This document shows, one piece after another, positions 9,800 to 17,212 of a stretch of DNA of 35,875 bases. Source of the DNA: Desulfuromonas sp. (lineage in GTDB: Bacteria; Desulfobacterota; Desulfuromonadia; Desulfuromonadales; Desulfuromonadaceae). The stretch is from NCBI GenBank assembly GCA_002869685.1, contig PKUE01000131.1, positions 1-35,875 on the forward strand. The letters run 5' to 3'. The position numbers were made by a program, and so were the translations under genes. The notes beneath the pieces were generated by a model, which was not told where the DNA came from, ran no database searches, and was given only the letters and a program-made list of their open reading frames with translations. Within the stretch, counting starts at the first letter, position 1. Every line of letters starts with the position of its first letter.

Positions 9800-11290
9800 C
9801 TAGGCCGAGCAGTGCTTTTTGAGAAATTCCACCAGGGCACGCACTGCCACCCCGGTGCCGCCGACCGGTTGGCCCGGCCTGCCTTTCTCTTCCCATGCCG
9901 TCCCGGCAATATCCAGATGAGCCCAACGCTGCTCTTCGGTGAAGGTGTTGAGAAACGCCGCCGCAGTGATTGTTCCGGCGGGGCGACCGCCAATATTTTT
10001 CACATCGGCCACCTGGCTCTTGATCTGCTCCCGGTAACCATCGTAGAGCGGCAACGGCCAAATCCGTTCTCCGCTGGCATCTCCGGCAGCGCGCAAGGCT
10101 TCAATCAGTGGTTCATCGTTGCCAACGACCGCGCTGCTATGGTGGCCCAGAGCGATAATGCAGGCACCGGTCAACGTTGCCAGATCGATCATCACCTCAG
10201 GGTTGAATTGGGCCGCCCAGGTCAGGGCATCGGCGAGAATCAGGCGTCCTTCGGCGTCGGTATTGAGAATTTCGATGGTTTTGCCAGAGAGGGAGGTCAC
10301 AATGTCGCCGGGGCGTGTGGCCCGGTCGGACGGCATATTTTCAACGGCCGGAACAACCCCGACCAGATTGATCGGCAGTTTGAGATGGGCGACAACGGAC
10401 AGGGTCGCCAGTACCGCGGCGCCACCGGCCATGTCCATCTTCATCATATCCATCCCTTCACCCGGTTTCAGGGAGATGCCACCACTGTCAAAGGTGACGC
10501 CTTTGCCCACCAGAACGACCGGCGCGCTGTCCTTGGCGCCGCCCTGGTATTCCAGACAGATCAGGCGGGGTTCACAGATGCTGCCCTGGGCGACGGCCAG
10601 CAGAGCACCGAATCCCTGGCGTTTGAGTTCCGCAGGACCAAGCAGGGTGCATTTCATGCCGGTGTCTTCGGCAATCTGCCATGCGTGTTGAGCCAGATAT
10701 TCCGGGTTTTTCACATTGCTTGGTTCATTGACCAGGTCGCGTGCCAGCCAGACACCGCGGCTGATTACTTCACGTTGGGCGACAACGGCGGAAACGGTCG
10801 GGAGTTGTTCCTCTTCGATGCCACTCAGCACGCACAGCAGGGTCTCCGGTGTTCCTTCTTCCGGTTTTTTGTAGCGGATATAGCGGTAGGTCTCCATCAG
10901 GATGCCGTCAAGCAAAGGATCGACAACTGTGCTGACCTCGTCACCACCAAAGGTGTCGCATTCAAACAGATAGCGGCCCAGTTTTTTCTGCCGTAGCAGG
11001 GAAACCACATAAGCGCCGGTCTGGCGGTAGGTTTCCGCTGTTATTTTGTCGTGGTCGCCCAGCCCCACCACCAACAGTCTGGGGGCATTGGCGCCGCCGC
11101 AATGCAGCAGCAGGGACTGTTTGGCTTTGGCGGAGAATTCACCGTCTTCACGGGCGCGCCGCAGCATTTCTGTTTGCTGATCGTCCAGGCTTAAAGGGAG
11201 TGATGCCCAGCCTTGTTCGCTTAGTGCGATGATTCGGCAATCCACCGGATCCGTCCAGCTGGCGGCGGTATGAATGGAAAAATTCTGCAT
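9800..11290 (-). CDS. pepA: Leucyl aminopeptidase (M17 family)
   Basis: A 496-residue dinuclear metal aminopeptidase releasing N-terminal residues from peptides in the cytoplasm. The C-terminal catalytic domain shows LVGKGVTFDSGGISLKP (metal-binding Lys and Asp), MKMDMAGGAAV, and the family signature NTDAEGRLILADAL (Asp/Glu ligands and Arg). The N-terminal domain (about 1-170) is the less conserved M17 N domain. The ATG at 11290 is preceded by GAGGAGG. Length matches E. coli PepA (503). In E. coli PepA also binds DNA; nothing here shows that. It is monocistronic. Confidence 0.96.
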   Translation of the reverse strand: MQNFSIHTAASWTDPVDCRIIALSEQGWASLPLSLDDQQTEMLRRAREDGEFSAKAKQSLLLHCGGANAPRLLVVGLGDHDKITAETYRQTGAYVVSLLRQKKLGRYLFECDTFGGDEVSTVVDPLLDGILMETYRYIRYKKPEEGTPETLLCVLSGIEEEQLPTVSAVVAQREVISRGVWLARDLVNEPSNVKNPEYLAQHAWQIAEDTGMKCTLLGPAELKRQGFGALLAVAQGSICEPRLICLEYQGGAKDSAPVVLVGKGVTFDSGGISLKPGEGMDMMKMDMAGGAAVLATLSVVAHLKLPINLVGVVPAVENMPSDRATRPGDIVTSLSGKTIEILNTDAEGRLILADALTWAAQFNPEVMIDLATLTGACIIALGHHSSAVVGNDEPLIEALRAAGDASGERIWPLPLYDGYREQIKSQVADVKNIGGRPAGTITAAAFLNTFTEEQRWAHLDIAGTAWEEKGRPGQPVGGTGVAVRALVEFLKKHCSA

Positions 11291-11467
11291 GAATCAGCCC
11301 TCCTCGTACATGGTTCGCACCTGTAATTATCTCAACGTGCGCCAAGGTGTTTTAAGTTATTAATATCGCTAAACAAATCCTAATGGTTTTCCCTAAGTTT
11401 TTGTTGCAATTTCTTTATTGAATGATAGGTTAGTCATTATAGATATTTACAAACACAGGACGGGCTC

Positions 11468-13564
11468 ATGCAAATCTTTGATACACGACATTTTCGTAAG
11501 CGTCTCGTCGCCTACGTTGTATTAAGCCTGTTGCTGATTTGTATCACCATCGGCGGCCTGACGGTCGCGGCTCAATACAGCATACTCAAAGAGAACTGGA
11601 AAGCCAATCTTCTTGAGCAGGTCAACAACAAGCAACTGATTGTCAAAAGCTACCTGCGCAAAACCATCAGCCTCAGCCAGCAGCTGGCCAGTCGCAGTTT
11701 TATCCGCGATCAACTACAGCATTACAAAAACGGGGAGTTGTCCCTGGTTGCATTGCGGCAAAGCAGTGAATCTTTTCTCTCTGATGGCCTGGCATTTATT
11801 CCCGAAGCGATCGGAATTACCCGCCTTAGCGACGACGGTCAGATTGTCGCCCAGCTGGGAGTTGCCGTTCCAGAGTCTCTGCTGAGTCATCCGCTCAAAG
11901 CATCGCAGAATCGTCCCTTTATTACGCCGGTGACCATTGAACGACAGCTGCGGCTGATGATCAAAACCCCGATTTACAGCGGGAACGACTGGCTGGGAAC
12001 GGATATTATTCTGTTTGCACCGCCGATGACGGACCAGGTTTTTTCCGGAACGCCGACGGATGCTCAGGGCGCCACATTCCTGTGGAGTCGTGATCCCGAT
12101 GTCCGTCTGCTGATTTCACCGACGATGACGCCGCAAGAACTCGTGCAGCAGGTTGAATCCTGCACACCTCTTAAACAGTGGATTCGTTCCTTGTCATCGC
12201 ACAGCGGCCTGTTCGAATACGGCACTGATGTCAGCCAGCATCCGCGCATTGCGGCCTTTGCTCGGGTGGACAATATTGACTGGGTACTGACGACTCTGGT
12301 CGATCAGGACAGTTTTTACAGCACCCTGTGGGTCAAACTTTTTCCCGTGGCTGCCATTGCCCTGGGGTTAACCCTGCTTGGTGGCCTCGGCATGTTTGTC
12401 ATGGTGCGGCCCATGACCCGCCAGGTGATGGTCCATGCCGATGAACTGGAGCGGATCAACTGTTCGCTGCAGCAGGAGATTGAGGAACGTCAGCATGCTG
12501 AGCAGGACCTGATTGCCAGCGAACATGAGTGGTCCATCACGTTTGAGTCGATCAACGATGCCATTATTATCCTCGACAGTGAAGGGCATATCCGCAAGCA
12601 GAATCAGGCGGCCCGTCGGATCAGCAACAGTTACGGATCGGCTCTTAAAAACAGTCCGCAACGAAAAAACCTGGTGCCGGTTTCCGGCTATCCGTCGCCA
12701 TTGTTGGAACAGGCCCTGGCCGAACAACAGCCGGCCCAGACTATATACCACGACGAGGTGACCAACTCGTTTTTCCGGATCACCATCACGCCGCTGCTCA
12801 ATAAGAATGACTTGCTCGGTGCGGTTCAATTGGTTCATGACATTACCGAACAGACCCGCATCGAAAAAATAAAAAGCGAAACCGTTGCCGCTGTCAGTCA
12901 TGAAATTCGCACGCCATTGACTGCGATCATGGGTTTTGTCGAGTTCATGCAGACCAATGAAACCACGGCAGAGGAGCGGCAGAACTATTTCGCCACCATT
13001 CAAAAAGAGATGACCCGCCTTCAGGAACTGATGAACGACTTTCTCGACCTGCAGCGACTGCAATCGTCCCTGTCGCCATATCATTTTGAGCCGGTCGATC
13101 TGGAAGAGGTGCTTCAGGACACTGTCAATCTGTTTAAGATGGCGTCGTCCCGGCATCAGTTGATTTTTGATTCCACCGGCTCCATTCCCCAGATTGTCGG
13201 CGATGGCAAACGGCTGCAGCAGGTGTTCAAAAACATCCTTTCCAATGCGGTGAAATATTCTCCGGAAGGGGGGACGGTAACCGCCGCGATTCGCACCAGT
13301 CAGGACAATGTCTTTATCTGGATCCGCGATGAGGGGATGGGGATTCCTCCCCATGATCAGGAGAAGATTTTCAACCGTTTCTACCGGGTCGATGACAGCG
13401 ACCGTCGTATCCCCGGAGGACTTGGCCTGGGACTGACACTGGTTCAGGAAATTGTGCGTGCCCATCAGGGGCGGGTGTGGGTGGAAAGCACCCTTGGCAA
13501 GGGGAGTACGTTCTTTGTGGAACTGCCGATCAACAACCGGCTGGTGTCGCTGACGAAGGGATAA
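11468..13564 (+). CDS. Membrane sensor histidine kinase with PAS domain, orphan
   Basis: A 698-residue inner-membrane kinase. It has TM1 at about 12-36, a periplasmic Cache-like sensor region of about 250 residues, TM2 at about 290-314 and a coiled coil (ELERINCSLQQEIEERQHAEQDL). A PAS domain (ITFESINDAIIILDSEG) is followed by HisKA with the phospho-accepting His478 in VSHEIRTPLTAIMGF. The HATPase domain shows the N box (NILSNAVKYS), G1 (RDEGMGIPP), F box (IFNRFYR) and G2 (GGLGLGLTL). There is no receiver domain, and no response-regulator gene lies beside it, so its partner is unknown. The ATG follows AGGACGG. The 176-base upstream gap is AT-rich; I find no convincing -35/-10 pair there. Confidence 0.93.
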   Translation: MQIFDTRHFRKRLVAYVVLSLLLICITIGGLTVAAQYSILKENWKANLLEQVNNKQLIVKSYLRKTISLSQQLASRSFIRDQLQHYKNGELSLVALRQSSESFLSDGLAFIPEAIGITRLSDDGQIVAQLGVAVPESLLSHPLKASQNRPFITPVTIERQLRLMIKTPIYSGNDWLGTDIILFAPPMTDQVFSGTPTDAQGATFLWSRDPDVRLLISPTMTPQELVQQVESCTPLKQWIRSLSSHSGLFEYGTDVSQHPRIAAFARVDNIDWVLTTLVDQDSFYSTLWVKLFPVAAIALGLTLLGGLGMFVMVRPMTRQVMVHADELERINCSLQQEIEERQHAEQDLIASEHEWSITFESINDAIIILDSEGHIRKQNQAARRISNSYGSALKNSPQRKNLVPVSGYPSPLLEQALAEQQPAQTIYHDEVTNSFFRITITPLLNKNDLLGAVQLVHDITEQTRIEKIKSETVAAVSHEIRTPLTAIMGFVEFMQTNETTAEERQNYFATIQKEMTRLQELMNDFLDLQRLQSSLSPYHFEPVDLEEVLQDTVNLFKMASSRHQLIFDSTGSIPQIVGDGKRLQQVFKNILSNAVKYSPEGGTVTAAIRTSQDNVFIWIRDEGMGIPPHDQEKIFNRFYRVDDSDRRIPGGLGLGLTLVQEIVRAHQGRVWVESTLGKGSTFFVELPINNRLVSLTKG

Positions 13565-13616
13565 GGTTGCGTCCGTCCCTGGCGTCATCCCGACGGGTGA
13601 GCAGATCAGTTTACGT

Positions 13617-13655
13617 ATAAAAAAACCGGTCACTCGAGAGTGCCGGTTTTTTTAT
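13617..13655. terminator. Intrinsic terminator between the histidine kinase and the cytochrome operon
   Basis: A hairpin of AAAAAAACCGG-T-CACTC, loop GA, GAGTGCCGGTTTTTTT, with one bulged T. A runs and T runs at the two feet let it act on both strands for these convergent units. Confidence 0.85.
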
Positions 13656-13663
13656 GCAGATGT

Positions 13664-13996
13664 TTACTCACCCAGACGTGGATCCTTCGATCTGCTTGCC
13701 TGGGTGCCTTTCTGATGACAACCGTGACATTGGGTTGGTCCCGCCTCGCGCGACTTATGGCAGCTGCGGCACAACATATGAAAAATTTTGGCGCGGCTGA
13801 ACGCATCGTTTTTCGGATGGCAGCGGTTGCAGCCTTCTGTCTTAGCATGGTGACAGACCTGGCATTCCACATACATCTTGTGCTCATCGTGGTTGAACTG
13901 GACGGTCCCCTGGCTATTGGGCAATTCCAGTGCCCGGCCAGTGGTGGTGATGGCCCCCAGGGCGGCAAAAGTGAGAAGCAGGATGACCCGTGTCAT
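13664..13996 (-). CDS. Small periplasmic tetrahaem c-type cytochrome (c3/c7-like)
   Basis: A 110-residue exported cytochrome. The signal peptide covers about residues 1-22 (MTRVILLLTFAALGAITTTGRA). The mature part of about 88 residues carries four CxxCH haem sites: CQVCH, CNRCH, CRSCH and CHGCH. Extra histidines (FNHDEHK, CHHAK, IFHML) are likely distal axial ligands, giving bis-His hemes. Cytochrome c7 has three hemes and c3 four in a similar size, so this is c3-like by count, although all its sites are CxxCH. It probably shuttles electrons in the periplasm. Its ATG overlaps the def stop by four bases (ATGA), so it is translationally coupled to peptide deformylase, which is an unexpected partner. 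Confidence 0.9.
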   Translation of the reverse strand: MTRVILLLTFAALGAITTTGRALELPNSQGTVQFNHDEHKMYVECQVCHHAKTEGCNRCHPKNDAFSRAKIFHMLCRSCHKSREAGPTQCHGCHQKGTQASRSKDPRLGE

Positions 13997-14493
13997 TGCT
14001 TACGCTTGAACACGTCGGCTTTGGGGTTGGAAACCCGGTCCAGAAACAGCAATCCGTCCAGATGGTCCAGTTCATGCTGGATGGCGACGGCCTCAAATCC
14101 CTTGCAGCGCACCACCTGATCCTGTCCGTCGCGGTCGTGAAACTGGACGACAATTTCACGGGCGCGTTCGACGTTGCCGGTGTAGTCGGGGACACTCATG
14201 CATCCCTCGCGCATCACCTTGCTGCCGGTTGACTCGATGATCGTTGGATTGATCAGGGTGAGCAGGCCGTGATTGTGTTTCTTTCCCAGCTTGCTGTGGG
14301 AGACATCCACCACGGCTACCCGGCGGCAGACGCCAATCTGGGGGGCGGCAATGCCAACGGAGTGGCCGGAATCGTACATGGTGTCGACCAGATCCTGTAC
14401 CAGTTCGTCGGTTTCCTGAGCGTCGATTTCGGCGGGTGTGCACACTTCTTTCAAGCGTGGGTCGGGATAGACCAGAACCTCGCGTACGGCCAT
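13993..14493 (-). CDS. def: Peptide deformylase
   Basis: A 166-residue metalloenzyme removing the formyl group from nascent N-termini. The three family motifs are present: GIAAPQIG (motif 1, Ile replacing the common Leu), EGCMSVP (motif 2, Cys metal ligand; usually EGCLS) and QHELDHLDG (motif 3, HExxH with Glu as base). Length is normal (168 in E. coli). The ATG at 14493 comes two bases after the stop of the upstream ACT-domain gene, and the def stop overlaps the cytochrome start. fmt is not beside it, unlike in many genomes. Confidence 0.96.
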   Translation of the reverse strand: MAVREVLVYPDPRLKEVCTPAEIDAQETDELVQDLVDTMYDSGHSVGIAAPQIGVCRRVAVVDVSHSKLGKKHNHGLLTLINPTIIESTGSKVMREGCMSVPDYTGNVERAREIVVQFHDRDGQDQVVRCKGFEAVAIQHELDHLDGLLFLDRVSNPKADVFKRKQ

Positions 14494-14495
14494 GG

Positions 14496-15035
14496 TTATA
14501 ACTCCACTGGGGTCACTGTTCGCACCGAAATATCGACGTGAAGCCTGTTTTTGAGCTCATTCATCATGGCTTTAAGCTCGTCGGTTTCGAGGTTTTCGGG
14601 CAACAGGGTTTCACACATCATGACGTACACCGGGCGCTCGGCGGTGCCGATTAACTTGGTATTGAGGTCGATGATGTTAATATTGTTCTCACTGAGAACT
14701 TTGGCGACCTGATAGACGATGCCGGGCTTATCGGATCCGTAAACAGAGATCATGCACAGTTCGCCGGGCAGTTCCGGGCGCTGTTCGCCACCGGGCTTCA
14801 GGGTGCGGACAAACACCGACAGTCCCTGTTCCTCCAGTTGACTGAATGCCTGTTCAATCTCGTCGCGATCCGTAATGGTGGGATGGGAGATGATCAGGAT
14901 CATGGCAAACTGGCCGCCGAGAATGTTATTGCTGGAATCGGCAATATTGCAGCCGAGCTGATAGAGAATCTCAGCCGTGCTGGAAACGATGCCGGGTCGA
15001 TCCCGGCCGATGATGGTCAGGGCAAAATGTTGCAT
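14496..15035 (-). CDS. Double ACT-domain regulator, GcvR-like
   Basis: A 179-residue protein of two ACT domains. The first is IIGRDRPGIVSSTAEILYQLGCNIADSS, and the second is SVYGSDKPGIVYQVAKVLSENNINIIDL. This is the architecture of GcvR, which in E. coli represses glycine-cleavage genes through GcvA; ACT domains bind amino acids. No gcvA or gcv gene is in the window, so the regulatory target is unknown. The start is the ATG at 15035, preceded by GGAGGAG; the open frame runs 27 codons further upstream through promoter-like DNA and is unlikely to be translated. It is the first gene of the ACT-def-cytochrome operon. Confidence 0.88.
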   Translation of the reverse strand: MQHFALTIIGRDRPGIVSSTAEILYQLGCNIADSSNNILGGQFAMILIISHPTITDRDEIEQAFSQLEEQGLSVFVRTLKPGGEQRPELPGELCMISVYGSDKPGIVYQVAKVLSENNINIIDLNTKLIGTAERPVYVMMCETLLPENLETDELKAMMNELKNRLHVDISVRTVTPVEL

Positions 15036-15067
15036 GACTCCTCCGCAGATATGAAGACAAAAAATAA

Positions 15068-15096
15068 AATATAGCATGGCTGACAAGCCGTGACCA
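15068..15096 (-). promoter_or_regulatory. Candidate promoter for the ACT-def-cytochrome operon
   Basis: On the minus strand TGGTCA (at 15091-15096), a 17-base spacer and TATATT (at 15068-15073) lie about 32 bases before the ATG. The -10 is good and the -35 matches four of six. The -35 lies within the left arm of the inverted repeat at 15091-15115. Confidence 0.5.
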
Positions 15097-15115
15097 CTCA
15101 GGAATATGGTGGTCA
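15091..15115. promoter_or_regulatory. Operator-like inverted repeat TGACCAC-N11-GTGGTCA
   Basis: Perfect 7-base arms at 15091-15097 and 15109-15115 in the divergent region between the ACT-domain gene and the rhodanese gene. It overlaps the predicted -35 of the former, the placement expected of a repressor site. The binding protein is unknown. Confidence 0.45.
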
Positions 15116-15205
15116 ATCCCGAAGGGGTTTGTTACCATTCGGGCCAGTTTTCGAACGAATCCGGCGCCCCGTGGTCGCCCAACCCTGTTGTTGATGGACC
15201 CAGCG

Positions 15206-15670
15206 ATGAAAAGACCCCTGATCCAACCTCTGATTCTTGTCGCTCTGGCTACTGTGCTGGGGTTGCTGCTGAATGCGACCTATGTGCTGGAGGTGTTCCG
15301 GCCCGTGCCGGAGCTGGAGGTCAAGGTGGTGGGGGAGTACCTGCCGATACCGGTTGAAATTGCCGATGTTGAGGCGTGGTGGCAGGAACGCGGGGTGATT
15401 GTGGATGCCCGGAGTGAAGCGGCGTTTGCCGAGGGGCATGTCCCGACGGCACACTCGGTGCCACGAGGTGACCGACGCGCTTTGACCAAGATGGTGGACT
15501 GCTGTTTGAGCGACAAGGTGCTGGTTTATTGTAGTGGCGAACAATGCGATGATTCCTTCATTGTCGGTGAGGAGTTGTTTCGGATCGGTTTTCGCCAGGT
15601 GATGATCTATGAGGCGGGTTTTGGTGAATGGCAGAGCAGCGGTCGACCCGTAGAGCGGGGGGCACCATGA
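15206..15670 (+). CDS. Membrane-anchored rhodanese-like sulfurtransferase
   Basis: About 154 residues: an N-terminal membrane segment (about 5-23), then one rhodanese domain with DARSEAAFAEGHVPTAHSVP and the active-site loop YCSGEQC, where Cys109 is the expected persulfide carrier. A second Cys (114) in the loop is notable. The domain probably faces the periplasm, judging from the single signal-anchor. The start is uncertain: ATGs at 15194 and 15206 are both possible and neither has a strong ribosome-binding site; I chose the one directly before the positive-then-hydrophobic segment. Its stop overlaps the next start (ATGA). Pairing with a MauE/DoxX-type membrane protein suggests periplasmic thiol or sulfur redox work. 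Confidence 0.85.
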   Translation: MKRPLIQPLILVALATVLGLLLNATYVLEVFRPVPELEVKVVGEYLPIPVEIADVEAWWQERGVIVDARSEAAFAEGHVPTAHSVPRGDRRALTKMVDCCLSDKVLVYCSGEQCDDSFIVGEELFRIGFRQVMIYEAGFGEWQSSGRPVERGAP

Positions 15671-16086
15671 TGCGATGGCTGGTGATCGGATTACGGATCC
15701 TGGTGGCTGCGGTTTTTCTGTATGCCGGCAGTCAGAAGGTGTTTGCCGTCGCCGAATTTGCTGCGGCGATCAATCGTTATCAGATCCTGCCATTGTGGGG
15801 CGGTGCGTTGGTGGCCAGCGTGTTGCCAACGCTGGAAATAGTCGTCGCCGGTGCTTTGTTGCTGCCGGGGTGGTGGCGCAGCGGTGCACTGGTGAGTATT
15901 GCGTTGAACGGTGTGTTTTGTGCGGCGTTGTTGTCGGCCCTGCTGCGTGATCTGCCCATCGACTGTGGTTGTTTTGGCACCACAGCCGGATTGTGGTCAT
16001 CGTTGGGGGCCGCTCAGTTGCGGGCCAGCGGTCTGCTCGGTATTTCACTGTATCTCTTTTTGTCCGAAGAGCGGGAGCAGCCCTGA
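15667..16086 (+). CDS. MauE/DoxX-family redox-associated membrane protein
   Basis: A 139-residue integral membrane protein with about four hydrophobic helices. The motif DCGCFG (about residues 99-104), between helices 3 and 4, is the hallmark of the MauE-type family, a membrane relative of DoxX that in methylotrophs helps form disulfides in methylamine dehydrogenase. Here there is no amine dehydrogenase, so I infer a general thiol-disulfide or sulfur role with the overlapping rhodanese gene. The start ATG overlaps the rhodanese stop by four bases. The next gene starts 4 bases after its stop. Confidence 0.85.
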   Translation: MMRWLVIGLRILVAAVFLYAGSQKVFAVAEFAAAINRYQILPLWGGALVASVLPTLEIVVAGALLLPGWWRSGALVSIALNGVFCAALLSALLRDLPIDCGCFGTTAGLWSSLGAAQLRASGLLGISLYLFLSEEREQP

Positions 16087-16089
16087 TTC

Positions 16090-17127
16090 ATGGAGTTATG
16101 GCAACAACAGGCCCGCGAGTCTCTCACCTGCACGCAAACACTTGCCGATCGTTTTGGACTGGATAGCGATGCCCTTGACCGGGTGGTGGCACGCTATCCG
16201 ATGCGGATAACCCCCTATCAGCTGGAGATGATCCGTCAGGCCGATGACCCGTTGGGACGGCAGGTGATTCCCGATCCGCTGGAGCTCGCCGACGACTCGC
16301 CGTTGACGGACCCACTCAATGAGGAACAGCTGTCGCCGGTGCCGAATCTGGTGCACCGCTACCCGCACCGGGTTCTGTTGCTGGTGGCGGGCAGTTGTTT
16401 CAGCTATTGCCGCTTTTGTACCCGCAAGCGCAAAGTGGGTTGTGCGCAGATGAAGATCACCATGGGGGAGATTCTCAAGGGGATTGACTATATTGCCGGG
16501 CATCCCGAAGTCAATGAAGTGATTCTGTCGGGCGGCGATCCGCTGACACTGTCCGACACGCTGCTCGATGACATCCTGGCACGCCTCAGCCGAATTCCCC
16601 ATCTGCAGGTGGTGCGGGTCGGCAGTCGTGCTCCCGTGGTGTTGCCACAACGGATTACCGCCGGACTGTGTGCTCTGTTACAGCGTTACCAGCCGCTCTA
16701 CTTTCTCACCCATTTCAACCACCCGCGTGAGTTGACCAAAGAAACCGTGGAAGCCTGTCAGCGTCTTGTTGCCAGCGGAGTGATGGTGGTCAATCAGACC
16801 GTGTTGCTGCGCGGGGTCAATGATGATGCCGACACGCTTTACCGCTTATTTCACAGTCTGTTTCGGCTGCAGATTCGCCCCTATTATCTGCACCAGATGT
16901 ATCTGACCTGCGGGACCGGTCATTTTCGCACCCGTCTCGAAGAGGGGATTGCCATCATGGCGCAGTTGCGTGGGCCGTTGTCCGGTCTGGCGGTTCCCCA
17001 TTACATCGTTGATCTGCCTGGCGGTCACGGCAAGGTGCCGGTGACACCCGACTATGTACAGGCGCTGGGTGACCATGCCCGGTTGCAAGCTGCTGATGGT
17101 ACGTTGGTCGATTATCCGCAACGCTGA
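16090..17127 (+). CDS. KamA-family radical SAM aminomutase-like enzyme
   Basis: A 345-residue PLP-dependent radical SAM protein of the lysine 2,3-aminomutase family. The [4Fe-4S] motif is CFSYCRFC (Cys103, 107, 110), followed by TRKRKVG. SGGDPL (147-152) is the SAM/PLP-phosphate region, and PGGHGKVP holds the expected PLP lysine Lys315. Length is near EpmB (342) rather than clostridial KamA (416). From memory of family alignments, the KamA substrate-lysine aspartate in the CDLSEG segment is replaced by Tyr271 here (HQMYLTCG), while the second aspartate (IVD, Asp308) is kept. EpmB keeps the first and loses the second. The substrate is therefore open: it may not be free lysine or EF-P. No efp or epmA is in the window. 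Translation probably continues from the MauE-like gene. Confidence 0.85.
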   Translation: MELWQQQARESLTCTQTLADRFGLDSDALDRVVARYPMRITPYQLEMIRQADDPLGRQVIPDPLELADDSPLTDPLNEEQLSPVPNLVHRYPHRVLLLVAGSCFSYCRFCTRKRKVGCAQMKITMGEILKGIDYIAGHPEVNEVILSGGDPLTLSDTLLDDILARLSRIPHLQVVRVGSRAPVVLPQRITAGLCALLQRYQPLYFLTHFNHPRELTKETVEACQRLVASGVMVVNQTVLLRGVNDDADTLYRLFHSLFRLQIRPYYLHQMYLTCGTGHFRTRLEEGIAIMAQLRGPLSGLAVPHYIVDLPGGHGKVPVTPDYVQALGDHARLQAADGTLVDYPQR

Positions 17128-17150
17128 CTGTCTCATCATGGGGCGAAAAC

Positions 17151-17187
17151 AAAAAGGGCCCGCGAGAAAGATCGCAGGCCCTTTTGC
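17151..17187. terminator. Bidirectional intrinsic terminator after the KamA-like gene
   Basis: AAAAGGGCC-C-GCGA, loop GAAAGA, TCGC-A-GGCCCTTTT: a 13-pair stem with one C/A mismatch between convergent genes. The T run is only four long. Confidence 0.75.
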
Positions 17188-17212
17188 GTTGAAGCGTCAG
17201 ACGGATTTGGTG

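Noticed and set aside
9797-10996. A 399-codon plus-strand open frame opposite pepA
   Set aside because: It is wholly antisense to a clear M17 peptidase with all motifs; low-complexity and no ribosome-binding site.
12368-13633. A 421-codon minus-strand open frame opposite the histidine kinase
   Set aside because: Shadow of HisKA/HATPase coding sequence; no domain recognised.
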